Notes: a model not told the origin generated them from the letters alone. A stretch of 64,000 bases of DNA from Qipengyuania vulgaris (GCA_000756795.1 CCSI01000005.1:124001-188000), one strand, 5' to 3'; numbered from the stretch's first letter, positions 53,902-62,837 are shown. A program made the numbers and translations.

Positions 53902-54864
53902 ATGAAAAGCGAAAATCCCGACGTGCCGGAAGTCCATTTCGAACAGCAATATCTCGACCTCATGCGCCTCATCTGGCTCGAGGGCGACGAGCGCAGCGAC
54001 CGTACGGGCGTAGGCACGCGCTCGATATTCGGCGCGCAGCTGCGGTTCCACCTGTCCGACGGCGCGATGCCGCTGGTGACCACCAAGCGGGTCTACTGGA
54101 AGACTGCCACGCGCGAACTGCTGTGGTTCCTCACCGGCAACACCAACATCCGCCCGCTGGTCCTGCAGGGCGTGAAAATCTGGAACGAGTGGCCGCATGC
54201 GCGCTATGTCGAGGAAACGGGCGAGGACGTCTCGCTCGACGATTTCGTCCAGAAAATCGCCGATGACGAGCAATTCGCCGCCATGTGGGGCGATTTGGGG
54301 CCGGTCTACGGCAAGCAATGGGTTGACTGGCCGACCTACCAGCCGGTGAAGGGCGGGCTGTTCCGCAAGGGGCGGGGCATCAACCAGGTCGCCGAGGTGG
54401 TCGAATCGCTGCGCGAGAACCCGGGCAGCCGCCGCCACATCATCGAGGGCTGGAACGTCGCCGAGGTGCCGCGCATGGCCTTGCCGCCGTGCCACAAGAC
54501 CTACCAGTACCATGTCTCGACCGGCATCGACGGCGAGCCGCGCCTCAACGGCATTCTCTACCAGCGCAGCTGCGATGTGGCGCTGGGCCTGCCGTTCAAC
54601 CTGTGGTCGGGTGCGCTGCTGCTGCGCATGCTGGCCCAGCAGGTAGATATGGAGCCGGGCGAATTCGTGTGGATGGGCGGCGACACACACCTCTATCTCA
54701 ACCACGAACATCTCGTGAAAGAGCAGCTTTCGCGGGAACCGGTAGGACAGCCGACGCTTGAGATTGTGCGGCGTCCGCCGACTATCTTCGACTACCGGAT
54801 TGAGGATTTCGCGGTTCACGACTACACGCCGCACGGGCCTATCAAGGCCCCCGTTGCTGTATAG
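53902..54864 (+). CDS. thyA: Thymidylate synthase
   Basis: A 320-residue enzyme converting dUMP to dTMP with methylene-tetrahydrofolate. Nucleophile Cys197 lies in ALPPCHKTYQ, phosphate arginines in PGSRRHI, and LPFNLWSGALLLRMLAQ and GDTHLYLNH complete the active site. ATG 53902 begins the normal length; an upstream ATG would add residues from the promoter region. dfrA (folA) is not adjacent. Confidence 0.96.
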   Translation: MKSENPDVPEVHFEQQYLDLMRLIWLEGDERSDRTGVGTRSIFGAQLRFHLSDGAMPLVTTKRVYWKTATRELLWFLTGNTNIRPLVLQGVKIWNEWPHARYVEETGEDVSLDDFVQKIADDEQFAAMWGDLGPVYGKQWVDWPTYQPVKGGLFRKGRGINQVAEVVESLRENPGSRRHIIEGWNVAEVPRMALPPCHKTYQYHVSTGIDGEPRLNGILYQRSCDVALGLPFNLWSGALLLRMLAQQVDMEPGEFVWMGGDTHLYLNHEHLVKEQLSREPVGQPTLEIVRRPPTIFDYRIEDFAVHDYTPHGPIKAPVAV

Positions 54865-54900
54865 GGCGCGGCGTGACCGAAATCGTATGCACAGCCTACC

Positions 54901-54929
54901 TTGACCGTCTCCGCGTCGTGAAATAAAAT
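54901..54929 (+). promoter_or_regulatory. Promoter of the branched-chain dehydrogenase operon
   Basis: TTGACC (54901-54906), a 17-base spacer, then TAAAAT (54924-54929): five of six at each box. Transcription should start near 54936, with GGGAGA at 54955 serving the ATG at 54968. Confidence 0.75.
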
Positions 54930-54967
54930 AACGCACAAGCGTAAGATTACGTCTGGGAGACGATTCT

Positions 54968-56287
54968 ATGGCCGACAGGCCTCAAGGTGAAGCATCAGCT
55001 GCGGGCGACAACCGTCCCAAGCTGTCGCTTCACGTACCCGAACCGAAGTTCCGCCCCGGTGATGCGGTCGACTTCTCGCACATCCAGGTGCCGGAGGCTG
55101 GCGCGCAGCCGCGCCCGGACGAAACCACCAAGCCGGAAGACATGCTCGATTTCGCGCATGGCCTGATCCGCGTGCTGGGCGAGGACAACAAGGCGCACGG
55201 TCCGTGGGACCCCAAGCTCGACCCCGAAACATTGCGCACCATGCTCGGCCACATGGCCATGACGCGTGCCTTCGACGAGCGCATGTTCCGCGGCCAGCGC
55301 CAGGGCAAGACTTCGTTTTACATGAAGTGCACAGGCGAAGAAGCGACCAGCGTCTCGGCCTCGATGGCGCTCGCGGCGGACGACATGGTGTTCCCGAGCT
55401 ACCGCCAGCAGGGCATCCTCATCCAGCGCGGTTACCCGATGATCGAGATGATCAACCAGATCTACTCGAACCGGGGCGACAAGCTGAAGGGCCGCCAGCT
55501 GCCGATCATGTATTCCTCGAAGGAGCACAGCTTCTTCACCATCTCGGGCAACCTCGCCACGCAGACCCCGCAGGCGGTCGGCTGGGCGATGGCTTCGGCA
55601 ATCAAGGGCGACAGCCGCATTGCCGCGACCTGGGTGGGCGAGGGCAGCACCGCGGAAGGCGACTTCCACTCCGCCTGCCTGTTTGCGACCGTCTACAACG
55701 CGCCAGTCATCCTCAACGTGGTGAACAACCAGTGGGCGATTTCGAGCTTCAGCGGCTTTGCTGGGGCCGAGCGCGCGACCTTCGCTGCGCGCGGTGTCGG
55801 CTATGGCATCGCCTCGCTGCGCGTCGACGGTAACGACCCGCTAGCTTGCTACGCAGCCGAGCAATGGGCCGCCAATCGCGCCCGCGCCAATGCCGGACCG
55901 ACGCTGATCGAATTCTTCAGCTACCGCGCTGAAGGCCATTCCACTTCGGACGACCCCAGCGGCTATCGCAGCGCGCAGGAGCGTGACGAATGGCCGCTCG
56001 GCGACCCCGTTATGCGCCTTAAGAACCACCTCATCGAAATCGGCGAGTGGGACGAGGAGCGTCAGGAAAAGATGGACCTCGAGGCCGCCGAATACGTCAA
56101 GAAGACGACCAAGGATGCCGAAGAGAACGGCATCCTCGGCCACGGCCTCCACCACCCGTTCCGCACCATGTTCGAAGACGTGTTCGAAGAGCTGCCCTGG
56201 CATCTCAAGGAACAGGCCGAGCAGGCGATCCACGAACGCGAGACCAAGTTCCCCGAAGGACTTCCGAACGGAGGCAAGGGCGCATGA
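54968..56287 (+). CDS. bkdA1: Branched-chain 2-oxoacid dehydrogenase E1 alpha subunit
   Basis: A 439-residue thiamine-diphosphate subunit that decarboxylates 2-oxo acids from valine, leucine and isoleucine. An ~80-residue N-terminal extension precedes MTRAFDERMFRGQRQGK. The ThDP segment runs from TWVGEGSTAEGDFHSA to VVNNQWAISS, and FSYRAEGHSTSDDPSGYR carries the phosphorylation-loop-like region. Resemblance is to BCKDH rather than pyruvate dehydrogenase. The stop overlaps the E1 beta ATG as ATGA. Confidence 0.93.
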   Translation: MADRPQGEASAAGDNRPKLSLHVPEPKFRPGDAVDFSHIQVPEAGAQPRPDETTKPEDMLDFAHGLIRVLGEDNKAHGPWDPKLDPETLRTMLGHMAMTRAFDERMFRGQRQGKTSFYMKCTGEEATSVSASMALAADDMVFPSYRQQGILIQRGYPMIEMINQIYSNRGDKLKGRQLPIMYSSKEHSFFTISGNLATQTPQAVGWAMASAIKGDSRIAATWVGEGSTAEGDFHSACLFATVYNAPVILNVVNNQWAISSFSGFAGAERATFAARGVGYGIASLRVDGNDPLACYAAEQWAANRARANAGPTLIEFFSYRAEGHSTSDDPSGYRSAQERDEWPLGDPVMRLKNHLIEIGEWDEERQEKMDLEAAEYVKKTTKDAEENGILGHGLHHPFRTMFEDVFEELPWHLKEQAEQAIHERETKFPEGLPNGGKGA

Positions 56288-57345
56288 GCGACACCGCAAC
56301 CAAAACCGCGCCCGAAGCGGAAAACAGCACTGAACGCCGCCTCAACATGATCGAGGCGATCAATGACGCGCTCGATGTGTCGATGGGCCGCGACGAGAAC
56401 ATCGTCGTCATGGGCGAGGATGTCGGCTATTTCGGCGGCGTGTTTCGCTGCACCGCCGGGCTCCAGCAGAAATACGGCAAGACCCGCGTGTTCGACACGC
56501 CGATTTCGGAATGCGGCATCATCGCTGCGGCAGTGGGGATGGGGGCCTATGGCCTGCGCCCCGTGCCGGAAATCCAGTTCGCCGATTACATCTACCCCGG
56601 CCTCGACCAGTTGATCTCCGAAGCGGCGCGTCTGCGCTATCGTTCGGCAGCAGAATATATCGCGCCGATTACCGTGCGTAGCCCGTTTGGTGGTGGCATT
56701 TTCGGCGGCCAGACGCACAGTCAGAGTCCTGAGGCGATCTTCGCCCACGTCTCCGGCCTGAAGACGGTTATTCCGGCGACGCCCTATGACGCCAAGGGCC
56801 TGCTGATCAGCGCGATCGAGGACAATGACCCCGTCATCTTCTTCGAGCCCAAGCGCATCTACAACGGCCCGTTCTCGGGCTATTACGACAAGCCGGTCGA
56901 ACCGTGGAAGCGCTTCGACGCGAGCGTCGTGCCCGAGGGTCATTACAAGATCCCGCTCGGCAAGGCGCGTTACGCGACCGAGGGCGAAGAACTCACCATC
57001 CTCGCCTATGGCACCATGGTCCATGTGGTCGAGGCGGTCTGCCGCGAGAAGGGCGTGGAGGCGGACATCGTCGACCTGCGCACCATCGTTCCGGTCGACA
57101 TCGAGACGATCGAGGAATCGGTCAAGAAGACCGGCCGCTGCCTCATCGTCCACGAAGCGACCCGCACTGCCGGTTTCGGTGCCGAGCTCTCCGCGCTGGT
57201 GACCGAACGCTGCTTCTACCATCTCGAAGCCCCGGTCGAACGCGTGACCGGCTTCGACACGCCCTATCCTCACAGCCTCGAATGGGCCTATTTCCCCGGC
57301 CCGATCCGCATTGGCGAGGCCCTCGACAAGATTCTCAGCGAGTAA
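56284..57345 (+). CDS. bkdA2: Branched-chain 2-oxoacid dehydrogenase E1 beta subunit
   Basis: A 353-residue partner of E1 alpha. It has MIEAINDALDVSM, MGEDVGYFGGVFRCT, TPISECGIIAAAVGMG, RSPFGGGIFGGQTHSQSPEA, and the C-terminal transketolase-type EATRTAGFGAELSAL. Subunits alpha and beta form the heterotetramer that feeds E2. It begins in the stop of E1 alpha; E2 follows after 5 bp. Confidence 0.94.
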   Translation: MSDTATKTAPEAENSTERRLNMIEAINDALDVSMGRDENIVVMGEDVGYFGGVFRCTAGLQQKYGKTRVFDTPISECGIIAAAVGMGAYGLRPVPEIQFADYIYPGLDQLISEAARLRYRSAAEYIAPITVRSPFGGGIFGGQTHSQSPEAIFAHVSGLKTVIPATPYDAKGLLISAIEDNDPVIFFEPKRIYNGPFSGYYDKPVEPWKRFDASVVPEGHYKIPLGKARYATEGEELTILAYGTMVHVVEAVCREKGVEADIVDLRTIVPVDIETIEESVKKTGRCLIVHEATRTAGFGAELSALVTERCFYHLEAPVERVTGFDTPYPHSLEWAYFPGPIRIGEALDKILSE

Positions 57346-57350
57346 CCGAC

Positions 57351-58649
57351 ATGGCAAAGTTCATTTTCAACATGCCCGACATCGGCGAAGGCATTGCCGA
57401 GGCGGAAATCGTCCAGTGGCACAAGAAGGTCGGCGACACTGTCAAGGAAGACGAGGAATTCGTCGACATGATGACCGACAAGGCCACCGTGCCGATGGAA
57501 AGCCCGGTCGACGGCAAGATTCTCGAGATCGCCGGTGAAGAGGGCGACATGGTCTCGATTGGTTCGATGCTGGTCGTGATCGAGGTCGAGGGTGAAGTGC
57601 CCGAAGACGTGGCAGAGGAAGCTGCTGCTCCGACTCCGGCTCCCGCTCCCAAGGCAGAGAAAGTCGAAGAGCGTATCGAAGTCGAGACCTCCGATGCGAG
57701 CGATGCCGACGATGCGATGGCTGCCGATCCGACGCCTCCTCCTGCACCCACGCCGACGCCTGCTCCCGAGCCGGCACCCTCGGCCAAGGTCCTCGCAACC
57801 CCGGCAGTGCGCAAGCGTGCGAAGGACCTCGGTGTCGACCTTTCGCAGGTGAAGCCTTCCGAAGAAGGCCGCATCCGTCACGGCGATCTCGACCAGTTCC
57901 TCTCCTACAATTCGGGCTATTCGGCTGCGGCCAAGACCCGCGAGGACGAGGAAAAAAAGGTCATCGGCATGCGTCGCCGCATTGCCGAGAACATGGCTGC
58001 GTCCAAGCGCAACATCCCGCATTTCTCCTATGTCGAGGAATGCGACGTCACCGACCTCGAAGTCTTGCGCGCACAATTGAACGACAGCCGCGGCGACAAG
58101 CCCAAGCTGACGATCCTGCCGTTGCTGATTACCGCGATCTGCAAGACGCTGCCCGACTTCCCGATGATGAACGCGCGTTATGACGACGACGCGGGCGTGG
58201 TGACGCGCCACGGTTCGGTCAACATGGGCTTGGCGGCGCAGACCGATGCGGGGCTGATGGTGCCGGTCATCAAGGATGCACAGGCACGGAACCTGTGGCA
58301 GCTAGCCAGCGAAATCTCGCGCCTTGCCGATGCCGCGCGCAATGGCACGGCGAAGAAGGAAGAGATGGAAGGCGGCACGCTGACCGTGACCTCGCTCGGT
58401 CCCCTTGGCGGCGTGGCGACCACGCCGGTCATCAACCGCCCCGAGGTCGCGATCATCGGCCCCAACCGGATCATCGAACGCCCGATGTATGTGACGGGCA
58501 GCGACGGGATGGAGCGGATCGAGAAGCGCAAGCTGATGAACATCTCGATCAGCTGCGATCACCGCGTGGTCGATGGCTGGGATGCGGCGAGCTTCATCCA
58601 GGCGCTTAAGAAGCTGCTGGAAACGCCAGCGCTTATTCTCGTCGACTGA
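57351..58649 (+). CDS. bkdB: Branched-chain 2-oxoacid dehydrogenase E2 (dihydrolipoyl acyltransferase)
   Basis: A 432-residue core enzyme. A single lipoyl domain (lipoyl-Lys in DKATV, near residue 44) is joined by a Pro/Ala/Glu linker to a peripheral subunit-binding domain (ATPAVRKRAKDLGVDLSQV) and then the acyltransferase domain, with catalytic DHRVVDGWD near the C-terminus. It transfers the branched acyl group to CoA. E3 is not in this operon, so a shared dihydrolipoyl dehydrogenase elsewhere must serve it. Confidence 0.95.
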   Translation: MAKFIFNMPDIGEGIAEAEIVQWHKKVGDTVKEDEEFVDMMTDKATVPMESPVDGKILEIAGEEGDMVSIGSMLVVIEVEGEVPEDVAEEAAAPTPAPAPKAEKVEERIEVETSDASDADDAMAADPTPPPAPTPTPAPEPAPSAKVLATPAVRKRAKDLGVDLSQVKPSEEGRIRHGDLDQFLSYNSGYSAAAKTREDEEKKVIGMRRRIAENMAASKRNIPHFSYVEECDVTDLEVLRAQLNDSRGDKPKLTILPLLITAICKTLPDFPMMNARYDDDAGVVTRHGSVNMGLAAQTDAGLMVPVIKDAQARNLWQLASEISRLADAARNGTAKKEEMEGGTLTVTSLGPLGGVATTPVINRPEVAIIGPNRIIERPMYVTGSDGMERIEKRKLMNISISCDHRVVDGWDAASFIQALKKLLETPALILVD

Positions 58650-58667
58650 TCTGCTAGGCTGTCATGC

Positions 58668-59237
58668 ATGACACGTGACAGCCGAGTCGACGACTATATC
58701 GCCAAGGCGCAGCCATTTGCGCAGCCAATCCTGCGCCATGTCCGCGAGCTGGTTCACGAAGCGCTTCCCAATGCCGAGGAGGCGCTCAAATGGGGCGTCC
58801 CTTACTTTGTTGTCGACGGCAAGAATGCGGTCGGCATGGCCGCTTTCAAAAAGCACGCATCGGTCATGGTCTGCAGCGAAAAATCCGCAGGTGGCGGGAT
58901 GGGCAATTTCGGCAAGCTGACTAGCGTCGACGAGCTGCCGCCGGCTGATGAGTTGAGGCAACAGTTTCGCGACTCCGCCGTGGCGGTCCAGTCACCCGAG
59001 ACATCGGTGCCCAAACCGAAGCCCAAGATACCGATGCCGGATGATTTCGCCGCTGCGCTGGCGGGGGCAAGCGGCGCGACGAAAGTCTGGGCCGCGTTCA
59101 CCGACGCCCAACGTCGCGATTATCTCGACTGGATCGTATCGGCAAAGCGCGAGGAAACGCGCGCCAAGCGGATTGCAACGGCGACCGAATGGATTGCCGA
59201 GGGCAAGCGCCGGAACTGGAAATACGAAAACTGCTGA
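58668..59237 (+). CDS. DUF1801 / YdeI-like protein
   Basis: A 189-residue protein. The N-terminal DUF1801 fold (LRHVRELVHEALPNAEEALK, WGVPYF) is joined to a YdeI/OmpD-associated C-terminal part (WAAFTDAQRRDYLDWI, then AKREETRAKRIATA), with a Pro/Lys linker. The function is unknown; some relatives are described as bacteriocin-protection proteins. A 7-base inverted repeat (58658-58664/58676-58682) flanks its ATG. It follows the E2 gene after 18 bp. Confidence 0.85.
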   Translation: MTRDSRVDDYIAKAQPFAQPILRHVRELVHEALPNAEEALKWGVPYFVVDGKNAVGMAAFKKHASVMVCSEKSAGGGMGNFGKLTSVDELPPADELRQQFRDSAVAVQSPETSVPKPKPKIPMPDDFAAALAGASGATKVWAAFTDAQRRDYLDWIVSAKREETRAKRIATATEWIAEGKRRNWKYENC

Positions 59238-59249
59238 AGCAGTGAGCGG

Positions 59250-59402
59250 TCAGCGCGCCGCCAGCAGGCTGCTTTCGCCGTCGTAGGAATAGGGCGGCGG
59301 GTCGAGCGTTACCGAATACTGGATGTCGATAGCCGACTTGGCCGCCAGAGCGCCGCCGCCGAGCATGGCGAGCGATGCCAAGAGAAATGCCGTCCTGAAC
59401 AT
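59250..59402 (-). CDS. Small secreted or lipophilic protein
   Basis: A 50-residue protein with a signal peptide (FRTAFLLASLAMLGGGALA) and a short mature part rich in Tyr, Pro and Ser (VTLDPPPYSYDGESS). GGGGGAA lies about 7 bases before ATG 59402. No family is recognised. It ends 13 bp before the stop of the DUF1801 gene on the other strand. Confidence 0.6.
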   Translation of the reverse strand: MFRTAFLLASLAMLGGGALAAKSAIDIQYSVTLDPPPYSYDGESSLLAAR

Positions 59403-59530
59403 ATGCGAATTCCCCCGTTTGCCCCACGTGGATTCAACGACGAGACTCTGCCTCAAAGGTAAATTTCGGGTAAATTTCAACAGCATCGGCGCAAAGGCAA
59501 AAAAGTACGAAAAAAGCGGCTGAATATGCG

Positions 59531-59559
59531 TTGACAGGAATCGGAGCCTCCCTTAGATG
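59531..59559 (+). promoter_or_regulatory. Probable tRNA-Asp promoter
   Basis: A perfect TTGACA (59531-59536), a 17-base spacer, then TAGATG (59554-59559). Transcription would begin near 59566, 27 bases before the tRNA. Confidence 0.6.
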
Positions 59560-59592
59560 CGCGGCTCCCAAGGGGGCGCTACAGCGCAATGC

Positions 59593-59669
59593 GCGGGTGT
59601 AGCTCAGTTGGTTAGAGTATCGGCCTGTCACGCCGAGGGTCGCGGGTTCGAGTCCCGTCACTCGCGCCA
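59593..59669 (+). tRNA. tRNA-Asp (GTC)
   Basis: A 77-base cloverleaf. Acceptor GCGGGTG pairs with CACTCGC (one G-T), the anticodon loop CTGTCAC carries GTC, and the T-arm is GCGGGTTCGAGTCCCGT. CCA is encoded. Confidence 0.97.
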
Positions 59670-59700
59670 CCTTGGGATATTTCTCTGATTTCAGATGATT

Positions 59701-59722
59701 AGGCCGCCTCCGGGCGGCTTTT
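59701..59722 (+). terminator. Terminator after tRNA-Asp
   Basis: GCCGCC-TCCG-GGCGGC followed by TTTT, extended by an A-T and a G-T pair at the base. It directly abuts the 3' end of the opposing transporter gene. Confidence 0.75.
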
Positions 59723-59723
59723 C

Positions 59724-61160
59724 TCATGCCTGTTGCTGGACCTTCGCATCGTTCAGGCGGCGCAGGTTTTCTTCGTGCCCCGTCTTGTCGATGCGGTAGC
59801 GAGAGATGCAGTAGAGCGCGCCGAGATAGAGCAGCAGAAGGGAAGGCCCGTAGAAGGCGCCCAATTGCCACAGCGTATCCTCCGGGACGCTACCGGGCTG
59901 GGCACTGTCGGGAAACTCCACGAAGGACAGGATCGCCCCGGCCGCCGCCACGCCGATCCCTTGCGTGACCTTCCGAGTGAAGGTGGTCGCAGCGTAATAT
60001 ACGCCTTCGTTGCGTCTTCCCGTCTTCACCTGGTTGGCTTCGACGAGATCGGCGATCATCGAATAGGCCACCGCCTGTGTCGCGATGATCAGCGCAAGGT
60101 CGATTACGTTGATGCCGACCACCAGCGGGAAGAGTACGGGATCGCCATTCTCCGGCATCAGCCCAGCAAGCCGCAGCAAGACAGGCGCGGGCTGGATGGT
60201 GAAGGCGAGCAGGCCCAGCACGATGACCGCCTGCTTCTTGCCCAGTCGCCTGACGGCAACAGGTGCGAGCAAAAAGCCGAACAGCGCGGACAAGAAGACG
60301 GTGCAGGTCCACAGGAAGATCTGGAACTCGCTGAACTCCCAGAAATAGCGCAGCATGAGGAACGCCAGCGCCGCAGCAAGGCCGGTAGCAATGGCGAAGA
60401 GAATGGTGGTGAAGAACAGGGCGATGAAGCTTTTCTCGCTCAGCACCTCCACCATCTCGCGGAATATCCGCCGCACACCGAACTTCTCCCCGGTCGCAAC
60501 CGGGCGGTGGAGATGGGGTATGCGGTGGTGCGTGCCCACGGCGGAAACCATGATGGCAGCGAAGATCAGCAGCGAACCGATAATGCCGTAGGTCGTATAG
60601 GCGGCGCGGTCCATCAGGCCGAGCGGGCCCGTCGCCAACGCGCCGAACATGATTATGCTCATCATGTTGCCGCCCGACCAGCCGAAGAAGAGGCGATAGG
60701 ACTGGAGGCTGGTGCGCTCCTCGTAATCGCTGGTGAGCTCGGGGATGAGCGCGGAACTGGGGGTCTCGTAGAAGGTGATGAAGGTTCGGATCAGCACCGC
60801 GAGGCCCGTGAGGTAGAGAAACAGGCCCGTCTGACCCCAGTCGGGCGGGTTCCACAGCAGGAAATAGCTCAGCGCCACGGGCAGGGCGGCGGCATACATA
60901 AAGGGGTGGCGGCGACCCCACTTGCTGCGGAAATTGTCCGACCAGTAGCCGACCAGCGGGTCGGACAGCGCATCGAACACCAGCGCAATCAGGATTGCGA
61001 GGCCGACCAGGCCCGGCTCCAGTCCGATAACCGTGCCGTAGAACAGCAGCAGGAAATAATCGAAGCCGTTGTTCTTGATGCCGAATGCAGCCGCGCCGAA
61101 GCCGTGTGCCAGCTTCAATCCCGTTGACGGCTTGTCGGATGCCGCGGCCTTGCTCGCCAT
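59724..61160 (-). CDS. GPH-type (MelB-like) MFS transporter
   Basis: A 478-residue, 12-helix sodium- or proton-coupled transporter. Family marks are FGIKNNGFDYFLLLFYG, FDALSDPLVGYWSDNFRSKWGRRHPFM between helices 2 and 3, and RRNEGVYYAATTFTRK in the second half. Substrates of the family are sugars or glycosides. ATG 61160 follows GAGGAC. Longer reading upstream is not membrane-like. Confidence 0.92.
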   Translation of the reverse strand: MASKAAASDKPSTGLKLAHGFGAAAFGIKNNGFDYFLLLFYGTVIGLEPGLVGLAILIALVFDALSDPLVGYWSDNFRSKWGRRHPFMYAAALPVALSYFLLWNPPDWGQTGLFLYLTGLAVLIRTFITFYETPSSALIPELTSDYEERTSLQSYRLFFGWSGGNMMSIIMFGALATGPLGLMDRAAYTTYGIIGSLLIFAAIMVSAVGTHHRIPHLHRPVATGEKFGVRRIFREMVEVLSEKSFIALFFTTILFAIATGLAAALAFLMLRYFWEFSEFQIFLWTCTVFLSALFGFLLAPVAVRRLGKKQAVIVLGLLAFTIQPAPVLLRLAGLMPENGDPVLFPLVVGINVIDLALIIATQAVAYSMIADLVEANQVKTGRRNEGVYYAATTFTRKVTQGIGVAAAGAILSFVEFPDSAQPGSVPEDTLWQLGAFYGPSLLLLYLGALYCISRYRIDKTGHEENLRRLNDAKVQQQA

Positions 61161-61209
61161 GTCCTCTCCCTCGAAAAAGGAGGCTAGGATAGCTTGGCGA
61201 CCTTGGCAA

Positions 61210-61425
61210 TCAGCGCCAGTTGCCGGTTTCCATCCATTTGAGGAAGCGCCCGAGCGGCAGCAGCCAGACGAGGCCGAGGAAGACATAGACGACGGTCTGC
61301 GCCAGCGTCGGCCACTCGCCGATAAGGTCCGGCAGGTAGCGCGCAATAACGATTCCGTAGATGGCGAGGCCGATGAGCAGGCCGAGCAGGCCGACCGGAA
61401 TGCGCCAGGTGGGTTCGGTTCTCAT
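61210..61425 (-). CDS. DUF2842 membrane protein
   Basis: A 71-residue protein with two helices and the DUF2842 pattern: TEPTWRIPVGLLGLL, then EWPTLAQTVVYVFLGL and LLPLGRFLKWMETG. It is an alphaproteobacterial family of unknown function. Its ATG lies in the stop of the cyclo-ligase gene (ATGA). Confidence 0.88.
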   Translation of the reverse strand: MRTEPTWRIPVGLLGLLIGLAIYGIVIARYLPDLIGEWPTLAQTVVYVFLGLVWLLPLGRFLKWMETGNWR

Positions 61426-62009
61426 GCGAAAGGTCCGTAAAGGCGGGTGGGGGTGACGACTGCGTAGAGCGGCTGGTCGTGTTCTTCGGTCGGCAGAGTT
61501 TCGGCGAGCTGGCAATCCCAGGCGAGGCCGATGGGTGTCGCGTCCGGACGGTCTGCAAGCCAGCGGTCGTAATGTCCGCCGCCCTGTCCCAGACGCGCTC
61601 CGCTGTCGGTAAAGCCCACGAGCGGGACGAACAGTACGTTGGGTTCGAGCACGGGCGCGTCCTCGAAGGGTTGGAGCAGTCCGAAGGGCCCGACTTCGAG
61701 GTCATCCTCGTCATACGGGTCCGAGTGGCGCGCGAACTCCATCGGCGCATTGCGGCTGGCGAAGCGGGGGAGCGCGATTTCGTGACCGCGGTCAAGGAAG
61801 AACTTTGCGTAGGAAGCCGCGGGCGCCTCGAACGGATTGGCGCGGTAGAGGCCGATGGTCGCCCCTTCGGGTACCATGTCGAGCAGCGGCGCAGGCGGGC
61901 GGTGGAAGACCAGTCCTCGCATGCTGTCTGGCAGCGCTGCGATATGGTCGCGCCGGGCGGTGCGAAGCCGTTTGCGAAGTTCGTCCTTGGTCACGCGCGT
62001 CCCTGACAT
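61422..62009 (-). CDS. 5-formyltetrahydrofolate cyclo-ligase
   Basis: A 195-residue enzyme converting 5-formyl-THF to 5,10-methenyl-THF with ATP. KDELRKRLRTARR is the N-terminal signature, and the Gly-rich loop is RLGQGGGHYDRWLAD near residue 150. It sits directly downstream of 6S RNA, the classical zapA-ssrS-cyclo-ligase order of proteobacteria. ATG 62009 was preferred to a start four codons upstream. Confidence 0.93.
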   Translation of the reverse strand: MSGTRVTKDELRKRLRTARRDHIAALPDSMRGLVFHRPPAPLLDMVPEGATIGLYRANPFEAPAASYAKFFLDRGHEIALPRFASRNAPMEFARHSDPYDEDDLEVGPFGLLQPFEDAPVLEPNVLFVPLVGFTDSGARLGQGGGHYDRWLADRPDATPIGLAWDCQLAETLPTEEHDQPLYAVVTPTRLYGPFA

Positions 62010-62087
62010 TGCCTGGCGCAATTCGGGCCGGAGGCCCGCAAGGCCGACCGGCCGCCCGCAGCGACGCGGCCTTCAGGCCGTGTGAGC

Positions 62088-62276
62088 GAGGATAGCCAAG
62101 TGAGCGGACGCGAACGCCGGCGCCTGAGGCGCATCAAATAACGTGACGGGACCACCATGGGTCGTTGCCGGAAAATCCTCTGACGCCTTCACGTCAGGTG
62201 GGCGCCGTATATCCGAATCGCCGGGACGAACCCGCCAGCCCGGTAGGGACAGCTCCCTTGGATTGCTTATAGCCTC
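62088..62276 (-). ncRNA. ssrS: 6S RNA
   Basis: The 313-bp gap between zapA and the cyclo-ligase gene has no open frame and is the classical 6S locus. On the minus strand CCAAGGGAGC (62261-62252) pairs in 9 of 10 positions with GCTCACTTGG (62105-62096). Flanking GAGG/CCTC and ATA-GC/GCTAT extend this closing stem. An internal hairpin is CTGACG-TGAAGG-CGTCAG. The ~189-base span fits 6S RNA, which binds sigma-70 RNA polymerase. Exact ends are approximate. Confidence 0.75.
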
Positions 62277-62322
62277 AGGGATGTTCATGCGGCTCGTGCC
62301 GGGCAGCCCCGTCGCCGCCTAT

Positions 62323-62658
62323 TTAGGAGCCCTGCGGTCCGCCCTCAAGCCTCGATGCTGCATTTTCGAGCGCAACGGCGAGGCGTTCCAGCTTGTCCGC
62401 CACCTCACCGGTGTCGATTTCGGGCGCTGGCGGCGGGGGAGGGGGCGCGGCGGCCTTCTTCTTCGCCTCGTCCAGCTCGTCGGCCAGCAGGATGGCGGCA
62501 AAGAGCAAATTCTTCGCCTCGTTGCTGGAGACATTCTTCCCCATGCCGGCAATCTTCGCATCCACCGTGGCGGCAAGGCTGCGCAGATTTTCTTCCTGCC
62601 CGTCGGCAACGGAGACCTTGTAAGGCCGGCCACCGACCTGGAGCTTCACCTCGCTCAT
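62323..62658 (-). CDS. zapA: Cell division protein ZapA
   Basis: A 111-residue FtsZ-ring stabiliser. The N-terminal globular part is VKLQVGGRPYKVSVADGQEE; a coiled coil follows. A Pro-rich insert (PPPPPPAPE) separates two helical segments. The ATG overlaps the stop of the small coiled-coil gene upstream by 4 bases; 6S RNA follows. Confidence 0.9.
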   Translation of the reverse strand: MSEVKLQVGGRPYKVSVADGQEENLRSLAATVDAKIAGMGKNVSSNEAKNLLFAAILLADELDEAKKKAAAPPPPPPAPEIDTGEVADKLERLAVALENAASRLEGGPQGS

Positions 62659-62837
62659 TGTTCGAGGCTTTCGATAAGCTGGTCGAGCTGGGTCAGGCTG
62701 GCGGCGACGCGCGACTTCAGGGCCTCGTGCCTGGCTGCAGCCTCGCCATCGCCGCGGGGCTCGCCCGCCTGCGCTTCGATGCGCGCCAGCGCGCGTTCAA
62801 TTCTGTCGACAGCCACGGAAATGCGTTGTGCGCTCAT
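62655..62837 (-). CDS. Small coiled-coil protein upstream of zapA
   Basis: A 60-residue helical protein: AVDRIERALARIEAQAG, then a Leu-heptad end (LTQLDQLIESLEQ). It overlaps zapA as ATGA, so a role with ZapA in division is likely. It resembles a short conserved gene often found before zapA in sphingomonads (recollection). An earlier in-frame start is possible but less likely. Confidence 0.75.
   Translation of the reverse strand: MSAQRISVAVDRIERALARIEAQAGEPRGDGEAAARHEALKSRVAASLTQLDQLIESLEQ

Noticed and set aside
58658..58682. Inverted repeat GCTGTCA/TGACAGC around the start of the DUF1801 gene, as a terminator for the dehydrogenase operon.
   Set aside because: The stem is only 7 bases with an 11-base loop and no T-run follows.
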